A stretch of 18,576 nucleotides of DNA from Acidobacteriota bacterium (GCA_023436495.1 JAEZIT010000132.1:1-18576); one strand, 5' to 3'; shown: positions 7,589-15,248, numbered from the stretch's first letter. The notes: generated by a model from the sequence alone, not told the origin. Numbers and translations are program-made.

Positions 7589-8467
7589 ATGGAAAATAAC
7601 CGCATAAAGACAGTCGGCGTGATCGTCAAGCCAAACCATGCTGAGGCGTGGAAGACCGCGTGCGAACTTTCGGAATGGCTCGAATCGCGCGGGATAGTGC
7701 TTATCGGAAAACCCTTTACGGAAACCGAGCGACCCGGCCCGGACCTGTGCGAACTGCCTACGGCTGACTCCGGCAAGTTTCAGGAAGCAGACCTTGTTAT
7801 CGTTCTGGGGGGCGACGGCACGATGATCTCGACCGCGCGGCTGATCGGCGATTCCGAAGTGCTGGTTTTAGGCGTAAATTACGGCAGCCTCGGCTATTTG
7901 ACGGATTTTCGCATTGAAGAGATGTTCCCGACTCTCGAAGCGATCCTGGCGGGCGATCACGAAAAGGACCGCCGTGTAATGCTTACCGCCGAGCATATTC
8001 GCGGCGACGAGGTGCTCGCGAAAGGCCGCGTCCTTAATGACGTCGTTATCAACAAGGCGGCACTCGCCCGCATTATCGAGATCGAGGTCAGCCTCAATAC
8101 GCTGTTTGTAAATTCATTCAGGGCTGACGGCCTGATCGTTTCAACGCCGACCGGCTCGACCGCTTACAATCTCTCCGCCGGCGGCCCGATCATCTATCCC
8201 TCTATGAATGCAGTGGTTATCACTCCGATATGCCCGTTCACGCTGACGAACAGGCCTATCGTTGTGCCGGACGACGCCGAGATCGAGTTGAAGCTTATGA
8301 ATGAGAACGAAGGCGTCGTTCTGACCCTCGACGGCCAGATCGGCTATTCAATGCTTGCCGGCGACCGCGTCGTCATCCGCAAAAGCCGAACGACCTTTAA
8401 CCTCGTACAGCCGCATAATCGAAATTATTTCGACGTATTGCGAAACAAGCTAAAATGGGGCCGGTAG
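7589..8467 (+). CDS. nadK: NAD kinase
   Basis: This 292-residue cytoplasmic enzyme phosphorylates NAD+ to NADP+. The diagnostic GGDGT is at 74-78, with the catalytic Asp at 76. NYGSLGYLTDF follows at 98-107. The second NAD-binding block DGLIVSTPTGSTAYNLSAGGP is split over 179-199. Length and motif order match bacterial NadK. No clear Shine-Dalgarno sequence precedes the ATG, where the upstream bases are C-rich, and no better start is visible. The gene is divergent from the PpiD-like gene and convergent with the small unknown gene ending at 8475, leaving only 7 nt between stop codons and no recognisable terminator. Confidence 0.95.
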   Translation: MENNRIKTVGVIVKPNHAEAWKTACELSEWLESRGIVLIGKPFTETERPGPDLCELPTADSGKFQEADLVIVLGGDGTMISTARLIGDSEVLVLGVNYGSLGYLTDFRIEEMFPTLEAILAGDHEKDRRVMLTAEHIRGDEVLAKGRVLNDVVINKAALARIIEIEVSLNTLFVNSFRADGLIVSTPTGSTAYNLSAGGPIIYPSMNAVVITPICPFTLTNRPIVVPDDAEIELKLMNENEGVVLTLDGQIGYSMLAGDRVVIRKSRTTFNLVQPHNRNYFDVLRNKLKWGR

Positions 8468-8474
8468 CTGAATC

Positions 8475-8784
8475 TTATTGGATATCCTGCGCTGAAAGGC
8501 GCTTGAAAATAATCGTTGGCTTTACTTCGAACGCCGGAAATGCGACCTCGGTGAACCAGTCCGAGAATTCCCGGCAGTTCGGCAGAAACCGCGGCAGATC
8601 GTCCATAAGCCCCTTCCACCCGTCGAAGTCTTCATTTACCTCAAGGTGCGAGTCGCCGAACTTAAAAACCGTGACGATCAGATCGACAACTAACTGGTCC
8701 TGCTTGTAGGCAAAAACCGAATCGATCGTATCCCATGCGATATCGACCGACCGGCCGTCGATGTTAACGATAAACAGCTCTCAT
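8475..8784 (-). pseudogene. Small conserved-looking hypothetical protein with a disrupted or non-standard start
   Basis: The minus-strand frame from 8780 to the TAA at 8475 reads as a convincing soluble protein of about 100 residues (VNIDGRSVDIAWDTIDSVFAY near its start, FPAFEVKPTIIF near its end), with many acidic and aromatic residues. It has no ATG, GTG or TTG near its beginning: the first candidate is a CTG at 8777, and a TGA closes the frame upstream at 8781-8783. An ATG exists at 8784 in the adjacent frame, just 12 nt after the preceding gene's stop. Removing one T from the TTT that follows would join it to this frame, giving MRAVIVNIDG. The gene therefore either carries a one-base frameshift (real or a sequencing error) or starts at CTG. 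It is the last gene of the cyclase-ATL operon. I do not recognise a function. Confidence 0.6.
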
Positions 8785-8796
8785 TGAGGTCTACTT

Positions 8797-9168
8797 TCAA
8801 ACGTTATTTGTGAAAAGGCTGATCTGTTCGTCGTCCGCCGGCTCCGTCCCCTCAGGAAACCACTGGAAACGAGCAAGGGCACACTTTCCTTTGTCGTTAA
8901 ATTCGACGCCTTCCTGTTCGAGCATATTTTGCTGTAAGTTGACGGGTATCGTCATTTTACCGGTCGAACACGCGCCCTGCGAATTGATAACTCGCTGCCA
9001 TGGTACGTTTTCCGTGTCGGCGCCATGCATTACGTACCCGACGGTCCGCGCGGTATAGCCCTCGCCAAGAATCAACGCGATCTGTCCATATGTCATTACG
9101 CGTCCCGGCGGGATCTGCCGGACGATCTCGTAAACCCTTTCGCGGTATTGTTTTTCGTTGACGCTCAT
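8797..9168 (-). CDS. Alkyltransferase-like (ATL) protein, MGMT family without the active cysteine
   Basis: This 123-residue protein has the DNA-binding domain of O6-alkylguanine-DNA alkyltransferases, including PPGRVMTYGQIA with the flipping Tyr (Y27) and TARTVGYVMHGA with the Arg finger (R41). The reactive PCHR motif is replaced by PWQR, with Trp at position 57. Cys-to-Trp at this site defines ATL proteins, which bind O6-alkylguanine without repairing it and flag the lesion for nucleotide excision repair. It should therefore not be annotated as an active methyltransferase. Its ATG overlaps the stop of the upstream cyclase gene (ATGA), so the two are probably translationally coupled. The C-terminal tail of about 25 residues (acidic, ending in SLFTNNV) is less conserved. 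Confidence 0.9.
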   Translation of the reverse strand: MSVNEKQYRERVYEIVRQIPPGRVMTYGQIALILGEGYTARTVGYVMHGADTENVPWQRVINSQGACSTGKMTIPVNLQQNMLEQEGVEFNDKGKCALARFQWFPEGTEPADDEQISLFTNNV

Positions 9169-9800
9169 CGTTCGATAAGGATCGTGCGTGCCGGAGCGCC
9201 GTCGCCTCCGCCACCCAAATATTTGAGGGGAAGGCAGACAAGTTCGTAATCGCCCGCCGAAACCGCCCGAAGGTCAAGCCCTTCAACAATTACGACCTCA
9301 TTTTCGAGGAGCGCGATATGAGCAGCGAAATCTTCGGAACCGAATTTTTCCACCGACAGGTAATCGATCCCGACCAGCTTTACGCCGGCGTCGGCCAATT
9401 CTCCGGCCGCTTCCGGCGAAATATAAGTAAAATCCGTCCGAAATCCTGCCTCGGGCCTGTCCCAGAACGCGGAATTCCTTGTCTTGAACAATATCCGTTG
9501 GGCCCCCGCGATGCCGCTCAAATGCTCCGGGCCGATCGCATCGACGTCGATGGGGATCTCGACAACGCGACATTCTCCGATCAACTTTCCAAGCTCGAGG
9601 TCATCTACACGCCTTGTGCCTTCGATAAAATGATTCGGAGCGTCCACATGCGTTCCGGTATGTGCACCGAAACATAGTTTCGATACATTCGCGGCAGCGC
9701 CGTCCGCGATCGACGCGGCGAACTCTATAGAGGCTTTCGGATCGCCTTCGTATATAGGCACGTTATTGCTGATCGGGACCGTAACGTCGAAGATTCTCAT
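9165..9800 (-). CDS. Cyclase-family / kynurenine formamidase-like metal hydrolase
   Basis: This 211-residue protein belongs to the cyclase family (PF04199), which includes bacterial kynurenine formamidase KynB. The metal-binding signature HTGTHVDAPNHF is at 47-58 (H47, H51, D53, H57). The later segment VGIDYLSVEKFGS and the end VCLPLKYLGGGGDGAPART are also typical. Family members hydrolyse N-formylkynurenine or other amides and lactones in the cytoplasm. No other tryptophan-degradation gene is nearby, so a KynB role is possible but unproven. It is the first gene of a minus-strand operon with the ATL gene, with an ATGA overlap. It diverges from the small GNAT gene across 94 nt. Confidence 0.88.
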   Translation of the reverse strand: MRIFDVTVPISNNVPIYEGDPKASIEFAASIADGAAANVSKLCFGAHTGTHVDAPNHFIEGTRRVDDLELGKLIGECRVVEIPIDVDAIGPEHLSGIAGAQRILFKTRNSAFWDRPEAGFRTDFTYISPEAAGELADAGVKLVGIDYLSVEKFGSEDFAAHIALLENEVVIVEGLDLRAVSAGDYELVCLPLKYLGGGGDGAPARTILIER

Positions 9801-9894
9801 TTACTCAGGATAAGCCAGCACGATAAATACGGGCAAGGTTTGGAAAACCGAACCGCTTCTGTTAGAAATTTATATATTACTAAATTCGATTTAT

Positions 9895-10179
9895 ATGAAG
9901 ATCCAGCAAGACATACACGGAAACAAAGGGGCGTTTTATATCGAGGAAAATGGCGAGTGGATCGCCGAATTGTCATATGTCCGCTCGGGCAAGGACATAA
10001 TGACCATCGATCATACCGAGGTCGATAAAAAGCTTCAGGGCGAAGGCATTGGGCAGGATATGGTCGCCGAAGCCGTTAAGTTTGCCCGCGAAAACGACCT
10101 TCGAGTCAAGGCGACGTGTCCGTACGCGCACAAAGTACTGGCGGAAACGCCGGAATATGAGGATGTCTTCATTAAGTAG
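9895..10179 (+). CDS. Small GNAT-like N-acetyltransferase (YidJ/Acetyltransf_CG type)
   Basis: This 94-residue protein matches the short one-domain GNAT family exemplified by YjdJ-type proteins (PF14542). The core is MTIDHTEVDKKLQGEGIG, where QGEGIG (48-53) is the acetyl-CoA pyrophosphate loop. It is followed by CPYAHKVLAETPEYEDVF, with the family Cys at 75. Such proteins are about half the size of ordinary GNATs, and their substrates are mostly unknown. No Shine-Dalgarno sequence precedes the ATG. A TATATT at 9873-9878 could be a -10 element, giving a very short leader. mqnA follows after 20 nt on the same strand, so the two are probably co-transcribed. Confidence 0.85.
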   Translation: MKIQQDIHGNKGAFYIEENGEWIAELSYVRSGKDIMTIDHTEVDKKLQGEGIGQDMVAEAVKFARENDLRVKATCPYAHKVLAETPEYEDVFIK

Positions 10180-10199
10180 CGGACAGTTTACTTCGCAAA

Positions 10200-11003
10200 A
10201 TGGACAATCCGCGAATTTCGGCTTCGAGTTATTCGAACACTGCACCGCTTGTCTGGTCGTTCCTATACGGCCGGAACCATGGCAATGTCGAAATAATTCT
10301 CGACACAGCACCGGCGCGCTCAGCACAGCTTCTCAGCGAAGGCCGCGTTGACGCCGCGCTTGTGCCCGTGATCGCATATCAGCTTATCGACGGCGTTCGA
10401 CTTGTTCCTGACGTCTGTGTCGGGGCGAAGGAAAAGGTCCGCAGCGTGTGCCTTATTACGCGCGGAATGGGCCTCGAAGACGTGCGTTCGGTTTCGCTGG
10501 ATATTTCATCGCGAACGTCGGCCGCTCTGGCAAAAATAATCTTCAGGGAGTTTCTCGGCTTCGAGCCCGAATGGAGAAACGCCGCACCGAACGTGGACCG
10601 AATGCTGAGCGAATCGGACGCGGCGCTCCTGATCGGTGACCCGGCCCTACGGTTGTCGGAAGATCAGCAAGGCAGTGCGGCCATTAGAAAGTTCGATATG
10701 GCCGAGCTCTGGCGTTCTTATACGGGGTTCGGATTCGTATTCGCTATGTGGATGTCGCACCTGGACCGAAGTCCGATCGACTTTGCCGCCGCCCGCGACG
10801 AAGGCTGCGAACATATCGATGAGATCGTTTCGAATTATGAGAGCGAGATCGACATCGGCCGCGGCGAAATGGTGTCGTACCTGACCGAAAATATTTCTTA
10901 TTCGGTGGATGATTCAATGAGGAAGGGCATGGAGCTTTACTTCGAACTGGCGAATAAACACGGCCTGACGAAGGCGGTCAGGCCCGTCGAATTCCTAAAA
11001 TAA
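10200..11003 (+). CDS. mqnA: Chorismate dehydratase MqnA (futalosine menaquinone pathway)
   Basis: This 267-residue cytoplasmic protein matches MqnA, which dehydrates chorismate to 3-[(1-carboxyvinyl)oxy]benzoate, the first step of the futalosine route to menaquinone. The N-terminal SYSNTAPLVW (10-19) is the family's signature. LLSEGRVDAALVPVIAYQ and LLIGDPALRL correspond to the periplasmic-binding-protein-like fold that holds the substrate. The length is normal. The other mqn genes are not in the window. No strong ribosome-binding site precedes the ATG, but the start agrees with family N-termini. It ends 9 nt inside a tiny convergent membrane-peptide frame. Confidence 0.9.
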   Translation: MDNPRISASSYSNTAPLVWSFLYGRNHGNVEIILDTAPARSAQLLSEGRVDAALVPVIAYQLIDGVRLVPDVCVGAKEKVRSVCLITRGMGLEDVRSVSLDISSRTSAALAKIIFREFLGFEPEWRNAAPNVDRMLSESDAALLIGDPALRLSEDQQGSAAIRKFDMAELWRSYTGFGFVFAMWMSHLDRSPIDFAAARDEGCEHIDEIVSNYESEIDIGRGEMVSYLTENISYSVDDSMRKGMELYFELANKHGLTKAVRPVEFLK

Positions 11004-11096
11004 TCCCGATTGAAACAGCAGCAGCCATCCCGCTACGATCACAAAGACCATCAAGCCTATGTCCGTCGTTTCGAATTGATATTCCGTATTCTGCAT
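10995..11096 (-). CDS. Tiny single-span membrane peptide (hypothetical)
   Basis: This 33-residue frame has a polar N-terminal third (MQNTEYQFETTD) and then one hydrophobic helix (IGLMVFVIVAGWLLLF). GGGAGA-like sequence CGGGAGA lies 6-7 nt before the ATG at 11096, a good ribosome-binding position. A longer form from a TTG at 11183 would overlap the upstream YdeI-like gene but has no such site. It lies downstream of the YdeI-like gene on the same strand and overlaps the end of convergent mqnA by 9 nt. Function is unknown. The call depends on one Shine-Dalgarno match and a plausible helix. Confidence 0.5.
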   Translation of the reverse strand: MQNTEYQFETTDIGLMVFVIVAGWLLLFQSGLF

Positions 11097-11175
11097 AGTA
11101 ATTCTCCCGAAAAAGATCGCCTTCAACCTTTTACGCGTAAGATCTTTTAATATCGTATCGATTAGCGTAGGGAAC

Positions 11176-11730
11176 TCAGACAATATCGGAAAGCGGCCGC
11201 TTCAATTCTTCGCCGAGCTTCGGAAAATCGATCTTGCCGCTGTTGTCTTTAAGGTGCTGAATGATGATGAGGGCATTGTGTATTCGCCGGTCGATATTCT
11301 TAATGTTTCCAACGGCATAGATGAGCGTGCGCTGTTTTCCCGCGGTCAATGAATGGAACAATCGATCGCCGTCGCGGTCCTGCCGCAACACTTCCTTGAA
11401 CTCTTTCGGCATCGGCAGGCCGTATTTGCTGGTGTCCATTTCCAGCAGTACGCTTAAGGGCGAACCTTCCACTGCACCCAATATCTCGCGATTCTTTTTA
11501 TTTACAATAATTACGAAATCGCCGCGGCTCGGCATTAGCGCGCATTGGTATTTGACCCTGCCGTTCAGCGTGCAGACGACACGCCGGCCCTTGCCGTCGA
11601 AATCGAACGCAGCCGCCTGTTTTGCTGAAACACGAATGAAGTACCAGCCGGAATCGTTTCCGGCTTTCTCGAGCGTGGTTTTAAATTCGATGCTATCTGA
11701 TCTTTTCGGCATGTTTCGGACGCAGTTCAT
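11176..11730 (-). CDS. DUF1905 / YdeI (OmpD-associated) family protein
   Basis: This 184-residue soluble protein has an N-terminal DUF1905-like beta-barrel (about 13-100: IEFKTTLEK, GWYFIRVS, RVVCTLNGRVKY). A C-terminal YdeI/OmpD-associated helical segment follows (about 105-175: PKEFKEVLRQDRDGDRLFHSL, RRIHNALIIIQHLKD). Proteins of this kind are widespread and poorly characterised. Some are called bacteriocin-protection proteins, but this name carries little functional weight here. Its ATG overlaps the stop of the upstream lipoprotein gene (ATGA), with AGGA just before it, so translation is probably coupled. Met-7 is an alternative start without a visible ribosome site. Confidence 0.8.
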   Translation of the reverse strand: MNCVRNMPKRSDSIEFKTTLEKAGNDSGWYFIRVSAKQAAAFDFDGKGRRVVCTLNGRVKYQCALMPSRGDFVIIVNKKNREILGAVEGSPLSVLLEMDTSKYGLPMPKEFKEVLRQDRDGDRLFHSLTAGKQRTLIYAVGNIKNIDRRIHNALIIIQHLKDNSGKIDFPKLGEELKRPLSDIV

Positions 11731-12686
11731 TTCCTGACGACCGCTGTTATTGGCGAATTCTTCTTCTCGCTTGTCGCAAGGATCATTTTGCCGTCGGGTG
11801 TGTATTCTACGGCTTCACCCTGCTTCCTGTCACCGAGGTCGACAACAGTGGGCTTCTGCTTCCAGATGTCATCGAACGATTTGGAATCAGGCGGCAAAGC
11901 TATCTCGTACCCCGATGTGTAATCGCATACCACGGCACGCTTGCCGTCCGGCGAGATCGCACCGCCGGTCAGCAGGCCGTTCGGCACCGCCGGAACTGCC
12001 AATTCACCAATCTTTGATGCCTTTACGGTTTCGTTCGTTCCGAAACTCGGGGCGATCTTGAACACCAGCGACGGCCCGTCAACGCGTTTCGTGAGGACGT
12101 AGATATCACCCGTTGACGGGTGGACCATCATCGTTTCGGCATTGTGCGGCGAATCCGAATAGACGTAATTCAGCACTTCGGCAGCGGTGGACACGGCGGG
12201 TTGTTTCTCTGTTGTGCCGGCCGTGTCTGGCGTGATCTGTGGTTCGGCGATGCGGTAGATCCGATATCCGGATCTGCCGGATTTGTTATCACCGATGTCG
12301 CCGATATAAAGGAAACATTTGCCAGATTCATCCTTAAAAATGTCGATGTCTTCCCAATCGCGGTTTTCACCATTTGTCACGCGCCAGGTTCCGAGAGATC
12401 TTCCCTCCGGGGAAAATGCGAAGATGAAAGGGCCGCTTCCCGCGTCATTATGTGTCCACAGCACGCCGTTCTGACACCTGGACGCCGCAAGGCCGCTGCT
12501 CTCGGTGATCTCCGGGTTCGAGATCGTTCCCATGACCTTCGGTTTTTCGTAATCCTTGTTCTGTTCCGCATTCGCCGCCAACTTCCCTTCGCCGCTAATT
12601 GACGCATGCGAGCAACCCGCGGCGATCGACGCAAACATCACAAAAATGACAAACGACGAAAATTTGGTTATATTTCTCTTCGACAT
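11727..12686 (-). CDS. Predicted lipoprotein with beta-propeller-like repeats
   Basis: This 319-residue protein starts with a basic n-region and a hydrophobic core ending in SIAAGC, so Cys-25 is the likely lipidation site and the mature protein would sit in the envelope. The mature part has repeated blade-like strands such as LWTHNDAGSGPFIFAFSPEG, CFLYIGDIGDN, TGDIYVLTKR, GGAISPDGKRAVVCDY and EAVEYTPDGKMILATSE. It also has a DWEDI motif, as in beta-propeller proteins that surround a metal or small ligand. I do not recognise a defined activity. It shares an ATGA junction with the YdeI-like gene downstream and is divergent from speD. No terminator separates it from its downstream gene. Confidence 0.8.
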   Translation of the reverse strand: MSKRNITKFSSFVIFVMFASIAAGCSHASISGEGKLAANAEQNKDYEKPKVMGTISNPEITESSGLAASRCQNGVLWTHNDAGSGPFIFAFSPEGRSLGTWRVTNGENRDWEDIDIFKDESGKCFLYIGDIGDNKSGRSGYRIYRIAEPQITPDTAGTTEKQPAVSTAAEVLNYVYSDSPHNAETMMVHPSTGDIYVLTKRVDGPSLVFKIAPSFGTNETVKASKIGELAVPAVPNGLLTGGAISPDGKRAVVCDYTSGYEIALPPDSKSFDDIWKQKPTVVDLGDRKQGEAVEYTPDGKMILATSEKKNSPITAVVRK

Positions 12687-12707
12687 ACTGCACCGAGCTT
12701 TTCATTT

Positions 12708-12713
12708 TATAAT
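12708..12713 (+). promoter_or_regulatory. Candidate -10 element upstream of speD
   Basis: An exact TATAAT lies in the 94-nt gap between the divergent lipoprotein and speD genes, 67 nt before the speD ATG. No convincing -35 element is present at standard spacing. The match may be chance in AT-rich sequence. Confidence 0.3.
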
Positions 12714-12780
12714 GCACTAACAAGAACGCGAGTTCAAAACTTTTTCGATTACGCTGTCGTAGATTTATTGGACACAAACG

Positions 12781-13152
12781 ATGATCGTAGGCACCGAATG
12801 GCTGGTCGAAGCCGAAGACTGTAACGCAGAGATCTTACGCGACGAATCCGCGGTGAGGCGTATTTTTGCGCGCATCATGGATGACCTCGGGCTTAAGTCT
12901 GTGGGTGCGGTCTGGCACAAATTCGACGGTGAAGGCGGCGTCACCGGCCTCGTTGCACTTACGGAATCACACCTTGCCTGCCACACCTATCCCGAAGACG
13001 GAATAGCAACGTTCAATCTTTACTGCTGCCGCACGCGTCCCGAATGGGATTGGGAAGCGAACCTGAAGGAAATGCTCGAGGCCGCGCATGTCAGAGTGAC
13101 CAAATACGAACGCGGCAATCCTTCGGTACGCGGTGCAGGAGGTGAGGCTTGA
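12781..13152 (+). CDS. speD: S-adenosylmethionine decarboxylase proenzyme
   Basis: This 123-residue proenzyme matches the short prokaryotic SpeD class (Thermotoga/Bacillus type). The self-cleavage site is LTESHLACHTYPE. Cleavage between E62 and S63 would turn S63 into the pyruvoyl cofactor. H68 and C83 fall at the same positions as the processing His and catalytic Cys of the Thermotoga maritima enzyme. The product, decarboxylated S-adenosylmethionine, is the aminopropyl donor for spermidine synthases. The gene heads a plus-strand cluster that also holds a SpeE-like enzyme. Its stop overlaps the start of the DUF4178 gene. No strong ribosome site is seen before the ATG. Confidence 0.95.
   Translation: MIVGTEWLVEAEDCNAEILRDESAVRRIFARIMDDLGLKSVGAVWHKFDGEGGVTGLVALTESHLACHTYPEDGIATFNLYCCRTRPEWDWEANLKEMLEAAHVRVTKYERGNPSVRGAGGEA
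13137..13142 (+). promoter_or_regulatory. Strong Shine-Dalgarno site fixing a TTG start
   Basis: AGGAGG, extending as AGGAGGTGA, lies inside the 3' end of speD, 6 nt before the TTG at 13149. It supports the TTG start of the DUF4178 gene and coupling to speD (TTGA overlap). Confidence 0.85.
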
Positions 13153-15089
13153 CGGTTCTCAAGGCGAACTGCCCATCATGCGCCGCGCCGATCGAATTCA
13201 GATCGGGTTCAGCCATCGTATTGGTCTGTCCATTCTGCCGTTCGGCGGTAGCACGGACCGACCGCGGCTTTGAAGACCTCGGAAAGGTTGCCGACATCGT
13301 TGAGACCCAGTCGCCGCTGAAGGTCGGTCTAAAGGGCAGCTTTCGCGGCCACGCTTTCGAGCTCACCGGCCGAGCGCAGTTGCGGCACCAGCTCGGCGGT
13401 TATTGGGACGAATGGTACGCGACATTTTCCAACGGCTGGGTCGGCTGGCTCGCTGAGGCGCAGGGCCGATACTACCTGACATTCTATAAACCGCTGCCTG
13501 CGGGTACCGCGCTGCCGTCGTTTGAGACGCTCCAGCTTGGGGAATCGATAAACGGGGTAAAGACAGAAGTGCCGTTGATGGTCTCCGAAAAAGGCGTTGC
13601 AACGGCCGTTGCTGCCGAGGGCGAGATCCCGTACCGGCTCACGCCGAATGAAGAATCGCGCTACGCTGACCTTTCCGGCAAAGGAAATGCATTTGGCACG
13701 ATCGACTATAGCGTCGATCCGCCGTGGCTGTTCGTCGGCCAGCAGGTTTCGCTGGCGGATATCGGATTAGCCGGTGCGAAGTCGGCGGAACGAGCCGCAC
13801 GCACCGTTGGTGCGGCCGCGATGGGATGCCCGAATTGCGGCGGGCCGCTCAACCTGGCCGCCCCGGACAAGACCGAACGCGTCACGTGTCCGAACTGCGA
13901 TTCGCTGCTCGATGTCGAACAGGGAAATCTTCGATATCTTAAATCTCTTAGGCCTCCGCCGAACAAACCGGATTTCGTTCTGCCGATCGGCGCCGAAGGA
14001 ACATTCAAAGACGGCGTTAAGTTCAAGATAATCGGAGCAATGGTCCGCAGCGTGACGATCGAAGGCGTCACGTATTACTGGCACGAATACCTGCTTTATA
14101 ATGCGCAGATCGGTTTCCGCTGGCTGGTCCATTCGGACAATCACTGGAATTTCGTGGAACCTGTCAATCCCGGCGAGATAGATGACTCCGGAATTGTCAG
14201 CGGTACGGGAGCGGGTAAGCGAGCGTATTACAACGGCAAGAGCTTCAGGATATTCCAAGACGCAAAGGCGACCGTCGAATACGTCCAGGGCGAATTTTAC
14301 TGGCGCGTCGAACAGGGCGAGAGCGTGCGTGCAGTCGATTATGTCGCGGCCCCGTTGATGCTGTCGCAGGAGCGCTCACCCGGCGAAATTAATTGGTCCG
14401 TCGGAATTTATATGACGAACGCCGAGATCGAAAAGGCGTTTGGTGTGTCGGGTTTGCCGAAACCGTGGTCGGTCGCTCCGAATCAGCCGTTTACCGGATC
14501 GTTCTATTATACGTGGGGCCTCATCCCGCTCTTTTTGCTGTTCGTCGCGGGTATTTTCATGCTGCCGTTCAGCGGGTTGACGGGAACCGTCCTATCCGAA
14601 CAGATAACGCTGCCGCCGATGACGAACCAAACGACGGCCCAAACCGCGTTCAGTTCGCCGTTCGAGCTGAAACCCAGCCAAAACGTGCGCATCAGCGCTG
14701 CCGCGCCGGTCGATAATTCATTCGCGGAGCTCGATGTCGACCTCGTCAACGAACAGAGCCAGGAGGTCGAATCAGTCAATATTCCGATCGAGTATTACCA
14801 CGGCGTTGACGGCGGCGAGAGCTGGACCGAAGGCAGCCGTAACCAGGACGCCACGATGTCGGCTCTGCCGGGCGGTAAATACACACTTCGCATCGAAGGG
14901 ACGTGGCAGAATTGGCAGCAGCCGATGCCGATCATGATAAAGGTAGAGCAAAGCGTGGTCCGCGGCGTAAATTTCGGATGCGCACTGCTGGTATTGCTTT
15001 TAGTGCCCGTAATTACATTGATCAGAAAATTTACGTTCGAATCGAGCCGTTGGAAGGACAGTATGTTCACCACAAGCTCCGACGAATGA
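13149..15089 (+). CDS. Double zinc-ribbon / double DUF4178 membrane protein
   Basis: This 646-residue protein is built from an internal duplication. First comes a zinc ribbon (C8, C11, C27, C30) and a DUF4178 domain (about 60-200, WDEWYATFSNGWVGW). A second zinc ribbon (C227, C230, C247, C250) and a second DUF4178 domain follow (about 280-430, YYWHEYLLYNAQIGFRWLV). A transmembrane helix at about 455-475 leads to a region of about 130 residues, rich in beta strands and probably periplasmic. A last helix at about 608-626 brings a short basic tail back to the cytoplasm. The start is TTG with a near-perfect ribosome site overlapping the end of speD. DUF4178 proteins are repeatedly found beside DUF350 and SpeE-like genes, but their biochemical role is not established. 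The zinc ribbons suggest binding of a protein or nucleic acid on the cytoplasmic side. Confidence 0.9.
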   Translation: MTVLKANCPSCAAPIEFRSGSAIVLVCPFCRSAVARTDRGFEDLGKVADIVETQSPLKVGLKGSFRGHAFELTGRAQLRHQLGGYWDEWYATFSNGWVGWLAEAQGRYYLTFYKPLPAGTALPSFETLQLGESINGVKTEVPLMVSEKGVATAVAAEGEIPYRLTPNEESRYADLSGKGNAFGTIDYSVDPPWLFVGQQVSLADIGLAGAKSAERAARTVGAAAMGCPNCGGPLNLAAPDKTERVTCPNCDSLLDVEQGNLRYLKSLRPPPNKPDFVLPIGAEGTFKDGVKFKIIGAMVRSVTIEGVTYYWHEYLLYNAQIGFRWLVHSDNHWNFVEPVNPGEIDDSGIVSGTGAGKRAYYNGKSFRIFQDAKATVEYVQGEFYWRVEQGESVRAVDYVAAPLMLSQERSPGEINWSVGIYMTNAEIEKAFGVSGLPKPWSVAPNQPFTGSFYYTWGLIPLFLLFVAGIFMLPFSGLTGTVLSEQITLPPMTNQTTAQTAFSSPFELKPSQNVRISAAAPVDNSFAELDVDLVNEQSQEVESVNIPIEYYHGVDGGESWTEGSRNQDATMSALPGGKYTLRIEGTWQNWQQPMPIMIKVEQSVVRGVNFGCALLVLLLVPVITLIRKFTFESSRWKDSMFTTSSDE

Positions 15090-15098
15090 TATCGGTTT

Positions 15099-15248
15099 AT
15101 GTTGAGAAAACTATATCTCGTATTCGGCATCGGTGTGGTCGTACTATATTCCATCGCGGCTTGGAACGGCTGGGAACTGGCTAATTCCGGCAGCCGGTCG
15201 CGGCTTGGCGTTCCGTTCATTTATACAGGATTTCGTGGAGGAAAATGA
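15099..15248 (+). CDS. 49-residue single-span membrane peptide in the speD-speE cluster
   Basis: The frame starts 9 nt after the DUF4178 stop and its TGA overlaps the ATG of the DUF350 gene (ATGA). It has a basic N-terminus (MLRKLY), one hydrophobic helix (about 5-22), an AWNGWE turn, a basic stretch (SRSRLG) and a short end of FRGGK. Tight packing on both sides and a typical membrane layout support a real gene. The ribosome site before its ATG is weak. It may be the local counterpart of the small membrane proteins found at this position in related clusters. Its function is unknown. Confidence 0.75.
   Translation: MLRKLYLVFGIGVVVLYSIAAWNGWELANSGSRSRLGVPFIYTGFRGGK

Noticed and set aside
8797..9168. 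Calling this gene an active O6-methylguanine-DNA methyltransferase
   Set aside because: The catalytic Cys is absent (PWQR), so ATL is the correct family.
10995..11183. Longer 62-residue form of the small membrane peptide starting at TTG
   Set aside because: It has no ribosome site and overlaps the upstream gene. The internal ATG at 11096 has a good one.
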